This document shows, piece by piece, positions 10,646 to 18,221 of a stretch of 26,913 bases of DNA (the first letter of the stretch is position 1; every line of letters starts with the position of its first letter). The position numbers and the translations under genes are program-made. The notes below the pieces were generated by a model. The model had not been told where the DNA came from, did no database searches, and saw only the letters and a program-made list of their open reading frames with translations. Location of the stretch: the NCBI GenBank assembly GCA_027972325.1, contig JAPMOS010000335.1, forward strand, positions 1 to 26,913. Direction: 5' to 3'. Source of the stretch: Paratrimastix pyriformis (lineage: Eukaryota > Preaxostyla > Paratrimastigidae).

Positions 10646-11506
10646 TTTTCTTCAAATACCTTTACATGTTAATCAACTGCTATCACTCGTTCACGATTTC
10701 ATTGAGTTAGCCCCAGTAGCTCATTGAATTATCATCTTAAAACACTCAGAGCTCAAATGATGAAACGCTGTTTTTTTATCTCTTTGAAATAGAAGGTAAA
10801 TCTGATTGATTTCTCTTTCAATTCATGTCAAAGCTGAGGAAATTTTCGCTTTAAAGGGCTCGGTGCTGAAATCAAATTTCATATTGTTTTATCATTTTGT
10901 CATACTTTTCCATTTTCTTAGAATCAATTATTTGAGCTGATTCAATCAAAAAGAATGCATTATTTACTTAAGATTGATGCATTATTTAATGATCACTTTT
11001 GAAAAGCACTTTTGTCACAATTTTATTTTGAATGAAGAGATAAGCTGTTTCTGATTGAATTCTCTTTCGTTTGATGCTTAAGATGATTGAATTGTTTGAT
11101 TTGACAAAAATGGCAAAATAATTTCTGGGACAAAAAATGGAAAAAAATTGAAAATGCATGGAGAATTCGCTTTTTTGCCTCTAATTTCGTTTGTAGCTCG
11201 AATGAATTGATGCTTAAATCATTCCAAGCTGATTAAAATAAAATGCTCGTTTTACTTAAAAAACATTGAGAAAAAAGATTTTGCTCTGAAGAATTCGATT
11301 TTTGCCTCAAATAACGTTTGTAGCTCGAGAAAATTAATGCTTAAATCATTCAAAGCTGATAAAATAAAATGCTCCTTTTCGATAAAATATAATGAGAAAA
11401 AAAGATTTTGTTCTGAAGAAATCGATTTTTGCCTCAAATAACAACGCAAGCGTGAAAAATTGTGTGTGAAAATCGCTTGTCTCAGAACTCTCCTTTTATA
11501 ACTACT
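10620..11506. repeat. Terminal inverted repeat of Polinton X
   Basis: This is the inverted partner of 16645-17545. The stretch 10750-11506 is nearly identical to 16645-17400, with only a handful of differences seen by eye. The stretch 10620-10749 is clearly related but diverged and includes insertions. The identity ends abruptly at 11506 (reading ...TAACTACT), which on the other strand begins AGTAGTTATAAAAGG. Polintons typically start with AG and have TIRs of hundreds of bases. The segment contains no convincing gene. It carries subterminal tandem copies (see the separate entry). Confidence 0.85.
11160..11450. repeat. Subterminal tandem repeats inside the TIR of X
   Basis: Two and a partial third copy of a unit of roughly 127-137 bases are visible. 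Each holds TTGTAGCTCGA, a GATGCTTAAATCATT-like run, AAAATAAAATGCTC, and AGATTTTG(C/T)TCTGAAGAA followed by a TTTTTGCCTC run. The same series sits inverted at about 16700-16990 in the TIR of Y. Confidence 0.6.
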
Positions 11507-11740
11507 ACACTGATTTTAATTTGATTGATTATGACCAAGATATGACACAAGTTCCAGTATACTGCACAGGAAAAGCAAACTTTATCGTTATGAAAGATGA
11601 TGTAAGCGAGCTCGCTTCATTCAAATTTAGAGTTAAAGTCCTTGTCCCATCGTATGTTGCGGACATCGGCCATGAAATTCTCATTCGCGACTACTTGATA
11701 CATGATCTCCAAAAATCAAGTTTACAGTTTAAATATTGAA
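11507..11740 (+). pseudogene. N-terminal segment of Z, not recognised
   Basis: This open segment begins right at the terminus of X. It encodes about 70 residues with TQVPVYCTGKANFIVMKDDV and SFKFRVKVLVPSYVADIGHE. The residues are mixed, with several beta-prone stretches and no family I can name. It runs straight into the OTU-like part, so it is probably the truncated front of the same ancestral gene, whose start was removed by the insertion of X. Confidence 0.4.
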
Positions 11741-11884
11741 TCCATTGAAAATCTATCTGCAACTTCACTGAAAAACCTCATGGATTCACCTCTTGAACTT
11801 GAACGAATTAACTCTCTCACATTAAAACATAATATTCCAATGCGTGCATGGTCTCCTCCTGCTATTGATATTAAAGGTGTTGGC

Positions 11885-12260
11885 TCTTATAAACGGAGCT
11901 TCAAAGATCACAATTGTGTCATTGATGCGTTGCTTTTCCAGTATCCATGTCTCTCTCGTCAATATATTATCCATATATTGAAACTTCTTCATTCCGACCT
12001 CAATAACACTGACAAATTAAATAAATATATTGAAAATGGTATCACTACGAATGATATCGTATTTATTTGCACTCAACTGAACATCACATGTTATGCATTT
12101 GACTGGAATAATGTCCTATTCCATAAATATGTCGCCACCAACAGGCATCCTATCTCTATCCCAAAGAACTTCAAACTTCCAAATCTATCCGATGAATGTT
12201 ACAAAAAGAAACCTTTTATCTTCATCCTCAATAATAACCATTGGATTTTAATCACAGAAG
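11885..12260 (+). pseudogene. OTU-like cysteine protease domain of Z
   Basis: The stretch FKDHNCVIDALLFQYP carries an Asp-x-x-Cys motif at the start of a helix, as OTU-type cysteine proteases do. About 100 residues later FIFILNNNHWILITEE supplies the N-x-H-W strand with the catalytic His. The separation and order fit an OTU-like fold. OTU-like domains are reported in some Polinton and related virus proteins, where they may process polyproteins or remove ubiquitin. The call rests on two motifs only. Confidence 0.5.
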
Positions 12261-12744
12261 AAAGTGTAATCACAACAATATTAAACTCTCGTAAAAAGGA
12301 CACAAAGGTCAATAATATTCGCACTTCATTATTCCAAGATGAAACTCCAATTAAAGACACAAATACTTTCATTAATGCTAACGGCACTTACAAAGAAATC
12401 CATGAAAATATTCACATTGAAGATCTTAATACCCTTGAAAATGGTGCGAATGTCATGTATTCTTGTGATGATCTATTCGATATGTTGATGGAAATGTTAA
12501 CAAAACTCAACTTCCAAGTGTCTTCCAAAAATATTCACTTACAAGGCCATTCTGTTTGCTATATTAAATACCAACGCGATGATAATCATGTCGTTCATTT
12601 ATATGCAGATTCCAATTATCACAAAGCCTCATCGATCTCGTATAAAAATGCTCTCTCCATCTGCAAATCTCTTGATATACCGTTCAATAACCAACCAAGT
12701 TCTGTCATCTTCTCGAAATTTGAGAAGCAATGTGATTCCAATGA

Positions 12745-12948
12745 ACGATGCAACGTTTCTGACCAACTTAAACGAGAGGTATTCAACAAATCTCTCGGTA
12801 AATGCACTGTCTGTCAATGCTTCCCTGAAGATCCAGAAATCGATCACATCACCCCAGTATGTCAAGGTGGCCTCACACATCTTGACAATTTACAAGTGCT
12901 ATGCAAATCTTGCCATTTAAAGAAATGCAAAAGCAGAACGCGAGAACG
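12745..12948 (+). pseudogene. HNH endonuclease domain of Z
   Basis: The reading is LKREVFNKSLGKCTVCQC, then PEIDHITPVCQGGLTHLDNL, then LCKSCHLKKC. This is a textbook HNH pattern: a CxxC pair, the D-H catalytic core, a GG turn, an N-L-Q strand and a second CxxC with His. The zinc ribbon and beta-beta-alpha metal fold are complete. It directly follows the OTU-like part and directly precedes the polymerase. It could act as a genome-processing nuclease, or be a homing-type domain captured by the polymerase gene. Confidence 0.8.
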
Positions 12949-12954
12949 GTAAAT

Positions 12955-13990
12955 ATTCTAAGATTGATAACACTCGTAGTTATTACAACCAACAAGTCTT
13001 TGATATCATCTCTCAATATACTCCTTATGCTTTCGTTGAAGATGTCCCTTATGAACTCTCTCCAGATTTCTTTGGTATATACATTAAAACGAAAATCGAT
13101 ATGCGGAAAACTCGACGGAATATTTTAATGCATGCCCACACCGATATCCCACGGTTCTGTGTCATGGATCAAGTGACTCCTTTCGATAAAAATAATGATA
13201 AGATTGTTTGTGGAAAATATTATGTGGAAACATCTCAACACGTGGATCTGGCTGGTATTACCATAACACTATCACTCATTGTCTCAAAATGGGTTACTTC
13301 TCACTTGACGATATTAAATATAAGATTGTTTGCTCTCTCCCAATAAAAGATAATAAATTCAATGATGTGATTGACGGCTTCGTGAATATTGTCGACCAAT
13401 CCGCCAAACATTATATTCAAGATCATCAAATAACAGATCAAGAGGCAATAAATAATATCACTCGTAACTTCACTCAATTTGGCAAACTCAGCATTAATGG
13501 ATGGATCGGTTGCATGAACCGAATTAAAACTTCACAATCATCTCTCCATTATACAACCGATAAATCTCAGGCTTTGTGTGACTTCCTCACTTCAGAAAAT
13601 GCATTCGTCGAGACTAATGAAAACAAAACCATCTTTTCAATCTTCCATCAAACCGAATCTTTGATCTTTGGCGACCGTCGTCCGATTTATCAATTCGTCG
13701 TCGAACAAGAAGCTATCGAATTGGATATACTCCGGCATAAAATTATTGACCATGGTGGCATTGTTTCTCGTTATAACACAGATTGTGTCACTTGCTATGT
13801 TCCATACTCTTTCGATGATGATACCGATAAATTACGAGACATCATTGATACTTCATTTTGGGATCATGAAAACAAGTATCCAAAATATCAATTTGAAGCA
13901 ATTTCAAAAACCCGCTTCTGAGCGCATGAAGGGTTATACATTCAACGAATATCATTATTCAGAACAACAAATTACTGTCATTACCGATGA
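12955..13990 (+). pseudogene. Protein-primed family B DNA polymerase region of Z
   Basis: Starting soon after the HNH domain, the sequence gives YELSPDFFGIYIKTKIDMRK, then KIVCGKYYVE, HNTITHCLKMGYFSLDDIKY and LSINGWIGCMNRIK. It ends with RRPIYQFVVEQEAIELDILR and GGIVSRYNTDCVTCYVP. The spacing of these matches the palm of virus and plasmid pPolB enzymes, with NTDC at the place of the catalytic D-T-D box C. Such polymerases copy linear genomes from a protein primer. It is broken (about two breaks in this part). An alternative reading as another nucleotidyl transferase is unlikely given the C box. Confidence 0.65.
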
Positions 13991-14029
13991 AAAGATTGAT
14001 AAAGACTTTTCACCCCTTGTTGATTATGT

Positions 14030-14121
14030 TGTTCCAACCGCAAAAAGACACCAATTGTTAGCACTCTCATCAATGCACGCGCTGGTTGTGGTAAAACTAC
14101 TTTAACCAACAAAATTATTGA
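14030..14121 (+). pseudogene. Start of SF1-type helicase domain of Z
   Basis: TLINARAGCGKTTLTNKIIE is a Walker A loop (AGCGKTT) of the superfamily 1 helicase type, preceded by KRHQLL, a possible Q-motif region. It lies shortly after the polymerase region with no sign of a new start, so polymerase and helicase were probably one protein. The DIRS-like element begins just after the P-loop and everything further is gone. Confidence 0.6.
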
Positions 14122-14379
14122 AAAACAGAGAGTTACACGAATATAGGAGGAGTAGAGATATTCTCTACTCGTTTGAAGTGATGCGTTCGGCGCATCTTCC
14201 TACCTCGCGCAAAGAAGAAAAGAATCAACCGGATACCGGCACGAATAGCCAGCTACACCCCGGTTCGCGCACAAGGCGCACCATTCCATCTTCTAGTTCG
14301 GGAACTCCCGCTGGGAGGATGGGTGGGACCGAGTAGAGAATATCTCTACTCCTCCTATATTCGTGTAACTCTCTGTTTT
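14122..14379. repeat. 49-base perfect inverted repeat at the DIRS 3' end
   Basis: The arms 14122-14170 and 14331-14379 are perfect reverse complements, beginning AAAACAGAGAGTTACACGAA, and enclose about 160 GC-rich bases. The inner end of each arm is itself a hairpin with 9-base arms GAGTAGAGA and TCTCTACTC around a 3-base centre. This fits the terminal or internal complementary repeats of DIRS elements; a small separate MITE inserted at the junction is the alternative. Confidence 0.75.
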
Positions 14380-14437
14380 GGGTCGATACTTCCCAAAACT
14401 TAAGTTACACTCTAGGGAACACTTTATTGTGTTCCTC

Positions 14438-14468
14438 GGAGTAGAGATATTCTCTACTCGTTTGAAGT
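14438..14468. repeat. 31-base direct repeat copy of 14149-14179
   Basis: The 31 bases here are identical to 14149-14179, containing the GAGTAGAGA / TCTCTACTC hairpin followed by GTTTGAAGT. Between the two copies lies the reverse arm of the long inverted repeat. Just before it, GGAACAC and GTGTTCC (about 14416-14435) form another 7-base stem. Such split repeats are the recombination sites in DIRS and Ngaro elements. Confidence 0.65.
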
Positions 14469-14714
14469 CAGGAGAGATCACAAGCCTCACGAACGAGGCA
14501 CCACCACACCCCGCAGCGAGAGTCGCCTAGCGGAGGAACCCCGCCCGAGCGCGGGGAGCAGACGCAAAGAAAAATAAAAGGAGAAACCACACTCTTATTG
14601 GGAAAACCACAACAGGTTACTACTTACTCAAGCCGGCGCTGACCGAGAAAGAAAGAAAGCGCCGCCACCAACCCCAACCCCTGACCGGCGACGCCAGCGG
14701 AGAACCCGAGGGAG

Positions 14715-15700
14715 TCAGGCGTAAACTGCTGCCCCCAGCTGCTGCAGCTTTTGACTGCGCAGATAGAACCTTGTGAAGGTATCGGAGCGGGAGGACCAAC
14801 GGAACTGAAGAAGCACGAGCGCTTCCGGAATCCCGGCCTCCAACGCTCGAGAAGAACCCATACCTCTCAGACAATGAGGTTTGAACTTCACCGGATCAAT
14901 CCCGGCTTCCAGCATGAGCTTCTTGACGCAAGAGCCGAGCCACTTCGCCGTGCACGGCGATCCCGACCGGAAGCTCACGAACAGAGGCTCCTTCGGGGCC
15001 GCCAACGGGCGCCTCTCCAGGAGCTCCTCCACCGCTGCCACCGCGCAACGGCATGGGTGCTCTGGGCAAGCGGGAATAGGCTGCGTTACCCACAACATCG
15101 CGCGAGACTCCTTTGTCAGCGCGCGAAAACGCAGCGCATCCTTGCCAACATCGGACCGAGACAGGTCGATGCGCACCTGGTCCGCCTTGCGGAGCCCGAA
15201 AATCAAGAGAAGAGCAGAGACCTTGGCCACCAGACGCCAATCCTCGAGCCCGTCGTTGGCCCCCCAGCGGTCGAACAAGGACCATATCAGACCCAAATCT
15301 GGGTGGTCTGAGTACCGGGGAACCTCAGGGCGAACCTTCCGAACTCCGGTCATCAGAGCGGAAACCGTCGGCTCTTCCCCGACAGCGAAGCCCAAAATCG
15401 GCTTCAGACTCGTCGAAATCGCAGCCACACGGGTCTTGCAGGCTGAGTAGCCCAGGTGGAGCTCCGCCTGCTCGTCAGCGACGAAATTGGCCGTCTGAAT
15501 GGCCAGGGCTGTCCGGTCCCGTACACACGGGTCCCGACCCCCCCGCTCGCACCATGAACAATAGCGTTTCCAAGCGGCGGCATAGGCCCTCTGGGTCGAG
15601 ATTTCCAGGCGTCCACCGATAAGGCTTTGCGCCCGGACCGACAAACCGTCAGGGAGCCTTGAGCGGAAGGGAGCAGCCGAGGTTCCCCCCACATCAGGCA
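14715..15700 (-). pseudogene. Tyrosine recombinase of the DIRS-like element
   Basis: The N-terminal SAM-like part starts near STQRAYAAAWKRYCSWC and the catalytic part follows. It includes LLIFGLRKADQVRIDL with the first Arg, FKPHCLRGMGSSRAL with the H-x-x-R pair, and RWSSRSDTFTRFYLR with the Trp/His-position residue and the Tyr nucleophile. The protein ends at 14715, close to the 3' repeats. The enzyme resolves a circular cDNA into a target site without duplicating it. The order of the three motifs and GLRKAD are typical of DIRS and Ngaro recombinases. The domain looks whole in this copy, though the element is truncated. Confidence 0.85.
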
Positions 15701-15754
15701 GAGCCTCCTCCTCAGCAGAGGAATCCGCCTCGATCCCGACCTCGTCGCAACAAT

Positions 15755-16640
15755 CTACCCAGCAATCCGGGCACTCGAGCTCCTCGGCTCGACGCCCTCC
15801 CACCCCGAGGGAAGGAGGGAGACCAGTTCGTCCGACGGGACGGTCAGACGCGGGCCGAAGGCCAGCCTGGCCTGTTCCCGTACCCGAGGATGGCCCGACA
15901 GTCGCACCACCCAGACTGGCCAAGACGGAGCACCCAACGGAGCACGGTTGAGGGTGGACTGCGGCAGAAACAGGTCCGGCGACACTGGCAGCCGCAAGGG
16001 CGGCCGGACCAGCAGGCGCAGAAGCAGGGGCCACCACGGTTGCGATGGCCACACTGGGACGCAAACCACCGCAGTCGCTCGCTGGGACGCCAGCCTCCGC
16101 AGGAGAGGCAAAAGAAGGGAGAAAGGAGGATTGCACCAAGCCAGGACCTTCGAAAAATCCTGCTTGAGAGCGTCGACCGCCTCGCAACCCACCTCCGACA
16201 GGCGCGACCACCACCGGGGGAGCAAATGGTTTCCCGCCGTGGCAAAGGCATCCACCTGAAACGGACCCCACAGCGACGAGACCACCCGAAACACCTCCGG
16301 GTGGAGCATCCAGTCCTCCGGGTCGAGCCACCGCGACAGGAAGTCCGGGCGGCGGTTCTCGCAACCCGGCACGTGTTGAGTCACCAACCGGATCCCCAAC
16401 TCGGTGACCAGAGCAAAGAGCCGTCGCAACCCCGCATTCATTTCGGGGGACATGCTCTTCCACTTGGACACACTCCAGACCACTGCACTGTTGTCGCAGC
16501 GCCAAAGCACCTGCTGGCCCCTCACCAGGGGCGCCAGAGCCCTGAGCGTCAGGATGCCCGCCTCCAACTCGAGGGGGGAAATCGAATGGGGACACAGCTC
16601 CGGAGGCCAGATGCCCCTGGTCTCCTGGTATAGGCCACGG
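15755..16640 (-). pseudogene. RNase H and methyltransferase-like region of the DIRS-like element
   Basis: The sequence SISPLELEAGILTL, then WRCDNSAVVWSVSKWKS and VTQHVPGCENRRPDFLSRW, is the DIRS-type RNase H with the Glu helix, the C-D-N strand and the closing D-x-L-S-R motif. After it come GPFQVDAFAT and VLAWCNPPFSLLLPLLRR, where NPPF matches the catalytic motif IV of Dam-like N6-adenine methyltransferases, known from DIRS elements, and VPVWPSQPWWP. The reverse transcriptase that should precede the RNase H is missing because the terminus of Polinton Y begins at 16645. Confidence 0.75.
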
Positions 16641-16644
16641 TTTG

Positions 16645-17545
16645 AGTAGTTATAAAAGGAGAGTTCTGAGACAAGCGATTTTCACACACAATTTTTCACG
16701 CTTGCGTTGTTATTTGAGGCAAAAATCGATTTCTTCAGAACAAAATCTTTTTTTCTCATTATATTTTATTGAAAAGGAGCATTTTATTTTATCAGCTTTG
16801 AATGATTTAAGCATTAATTTTCTCGAGCTACAAACGTTATTTGAGGCAAAAATCGAATTCTTCAGAGCAAAATCTTTTTTCTCAATGTTTTTTAAGTAAA
16901 ACGAGCATTTTATTTTAATCAGCTTGGAATGATTTAAGCATCAATTCATTCGAGCTACAAACGAAATTAGAGGCAAAAAAGCGAATTCTCCATGCATTTT
17001 CAATTTTTTTCCATTTTTTGTCCCAGAAATTATTTTGCCATTTTTGTCAAATCAAACAATTCAATCATCTTAAGCATCAAACGAAAGAGAATTCAATCAG
17101 AAACAGCTTATCTCTTCATTCAAAATAAAATTGTGACAAAAGTGCTTTTCAAAAGTGATCATTAAATAATGCATCAATCTTAAGTAAATAATGCATTCTT
17201 TTTGATTGAATCAGCTCAAATAATTGATTCTAAGAAAATGGAAAAGTATGACAAAATGATAAAACAATATGAAATTTGATTTCAGCACCGAGCCCTTTAA
17301 AGCGAAAATTTCCTCAGCTTTGACATGAATTGAAAGAGAAATCAATCAGATTTACCTTCTATTTCAAAGAGATAATAAACAGCGTTTCATCATTTGAGCT
17401 ATAAGGCTAATAAAGCGCAATTTTGATGAGCTACTGACGATATAATGAGTAATATCTCATCAGGATGCGCACTCATTATAATCACTGAATCAGTAAAGGT
17501 ATTTTAAGAAAAATTATTATCTATAGTTAGTATATAATAACCACT
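16645..17545. repeat. Terminal inverted repeat of Polinton Y
   Basis: This repeat mirrors 10620-11506. Near identity holds from the terminus 16645 to 17400; then 17401-17500 is diverged, and similarity returns over the last bases before the first gene (GGTATTTTAAG..., then the 19-base promoter-like motif). The gradient, very similar at the sharp outer tip and diverged near the genes, fits a virus terminus kept alike by replication or conversion. Confidence 0.85.
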
Positions 17546-17546
17546 A
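17518..17546 (+). promoter_or_regulatory. Promoter-like element ahead of the 224-residue gene
   Basis: TATCTATAGTTAGTATATA (17518-17536) lies 10 bases before the ATG at 17547 and is identical to the element ahead of the 56-residue ORF in X. TTAGTAT-like cores also lie just before the capsid gene (23826) and the gene at 26401 (26391). Confidence 0.5.
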
Positions 17547-18221
17547 ATGTCAAGCAAGCAATCTGTTGAGTCTGATATGCCAGTTGTGATCATTCCGAAT
17601 GATTTTGTAGTGAAAAAAGTGTCAATTGAAGCATTATCTGAATCATCCAGGAAGCAAGAGAAGACAATGAAGATGTGTCACATTGAACATAATGGTAGTA
17701 ACCTATTAGTTCAGACGCCACAAATCGACTTAGGACCTTATGGAGTGAACTTTTACGAGAACACTAAAACCATCAGGTTACCAGTTGAGAATGTAGGCGA
17801 TGACTTTAAGAAGATGATAGACAAGCTCGAGAAGTACTGTCAAAACAATGTGGAAAGCATTGTGAATGGTACTTTTGAAGAAGGCAAACCAGATGAATTT
17901 CAATACAAATCATTTGCCAAGACGAGTGATAATGACAAGTTTCCGAGCTACTATAAAGTAGCAGTTGGATATGCAGATACACTGTATCCGAGTGTCTTCC
18001 GAAAAGATGAAGATGGTGAGGTAAAACAGGACACAACAATACAAACAAATGAGGATTTACGGAAAGCCGTCAATCCAGGTAGCACAGTTAAAATGATAGT
18101 TCAACTTAAAGTATGGGTTGATGATAAGCAGCATTATGGAATCTCAGCCTCATGCAAACAGCTACTTATAGTGAAAGAAGGGAAGAAGAAAGCAGACAAT
18201 TCAAAGTCTCTTTTTGCTTAA
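17547..18221 (+). CDS. Conserved-looking virus protein, 224 residues, possibly ssDNA-binding
   Basis: An intact gene lies directly inside the TIR, the first gene of Y. The protein has a short polar N terminus, then NGSNLLVQTPQIDLGPYGV (about residues 50-70), a polar central region with VENVGDDFKKMIDKLEKY, and a beta-rich C-terminal half with VKMIVQLKVWVDDKQHYGI before a Lys-rich tail. The run L-x-V-Q-T-P followed by a P-x-G turn and a helix with F-x-x-x-x-D-x-L-E resembles a family of uncharacterised giant-virus proteins (DUF2738-like) thought to be T7 gp2.5-like single-strand DNA-binding proteins. That assignment is from memory of the pattern and is tentative. The stop shares TTAA with the convergent fibre gene. 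Confidence 0.75.
   Translation: MSSKQSVESDMPVVIIPNDFVVKKVSIEALSESSRKQEKTMKMCHIEHNGSNLLVQTPQIDLGPYGVNFYENTKTIRLPVENVGDDFKKMIDKLEKYCQNNVESIVNGTFEEGKPDEFQYKSFAKTSDNDKFPSYYKVAVGYADTLYPSVFRKDEDGEVKQDTTIQTNEDLRKAVNPGSTVKMIVQLKVWVDDKQHYGISASCKQLLIVKEGKKKADNSKSLFA

Larger units (their letters stand above)
8567..11506. mobile_element. Polinton-like element X, right-hand end (fossil)
   Basis: This AT-rich segment holds a Polinton-type polymerase N terminus (minus), a retrovirus-type integrase (plus), a 56-residue ORF (minus), and a terminal inverted repeat that stops sharply at 11506 with ...TAACTACT. Integrase beside a long TIR is the classic Polinton/Maverick end. The left part is cut by the LINE at about 8565, so the rest of X would lie beyond the LINE, outside the window. 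The genes carry about one break plus the LINE insertion, and the TIR is nearly identical to that of element Y, so X looks young. The first six flanking bases after the terminus (11507-11512) are acactg. Confidence 0.7.
11507..14121 (+). mobile_element. Remnant Z of a different DNA-virus-like element (OTU, HNH, pPolB, helicase)
   Basis: This AT-rich plus-strand coding stretch lies between the terminus of X and the DIRS-like element. Motifs appear in order: an unplaced first part (11507-11740), an OTU-like cysteine protease, an HNH nuclease, a protein-primed family B polymerase with an NTD catalytic box, and the start of an SF1 helicase. Its polymerase is not the one begun in X, so Z is a separate lineage. 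Both ends are cut, by X on the left and by the DIRS-like element on the right, and the inside carries several breaks (about four), so it is a fossil. Confidence 0.65.
14122..16644 (-). mobile_element. DIRS-like tyrosine-recombinase retroelement, 3' half (fossil)
   Basis: This GC-rich element lies on the minus strand and is inserted in the helicase region of Z. Reading leftwards from 16644 it has the end of an RNase H, a methyltransferase-like region with an NPPF motif, a tyrosine recombinase, and a palindrome-rich 3' end. Its reverse transcriptase is absent because the element is cut at 16644 by the terminus of Polinton Y. DIRS elements integrate through a recombinase instead of a DDE integrase and have inverted or split repeats instead of LTRs. 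It carries at least one break in addition to the truncation. Confidence 0.8.

Noticed and set aside
14145-14150. AGGAGG as a bacterial ribosome-binding site
   Set aside because: It is inside the DIRS inverted repeat, with no start codon and no gene after it, in a eukaryotic context.
14171-14330. GC-rich core between the 49-base arms as a small RNA gene
   Set aside because: There is no tRNA-like or other recognisable fold or promoter boxes; it fits as the loop of the DIRS end structure.
15659-16633. 324-residue Arg/Pro/Gln-rich plus-strand frame
   Set aside because: It is antisense to the DIRS RNase H, methyltransferase-like and recombinase regions, which carry clear motifs.
16642-16899. ORFs inside the TIRs (here and its mirror at 11252-11449)
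   Set aside because: They lie in AT-rich repeat sequence, encode low-complexity Phe/Ser/Lys-rich peptides, and mirror each other only because the repeats do.
10620-17545. A single transposon bounded by the gene-proximal repeat ends
   Set aside because: The flanking bases do not form a target duplication, the repeats are diverged at these ends, and promoter-like motifs sit exactly there.
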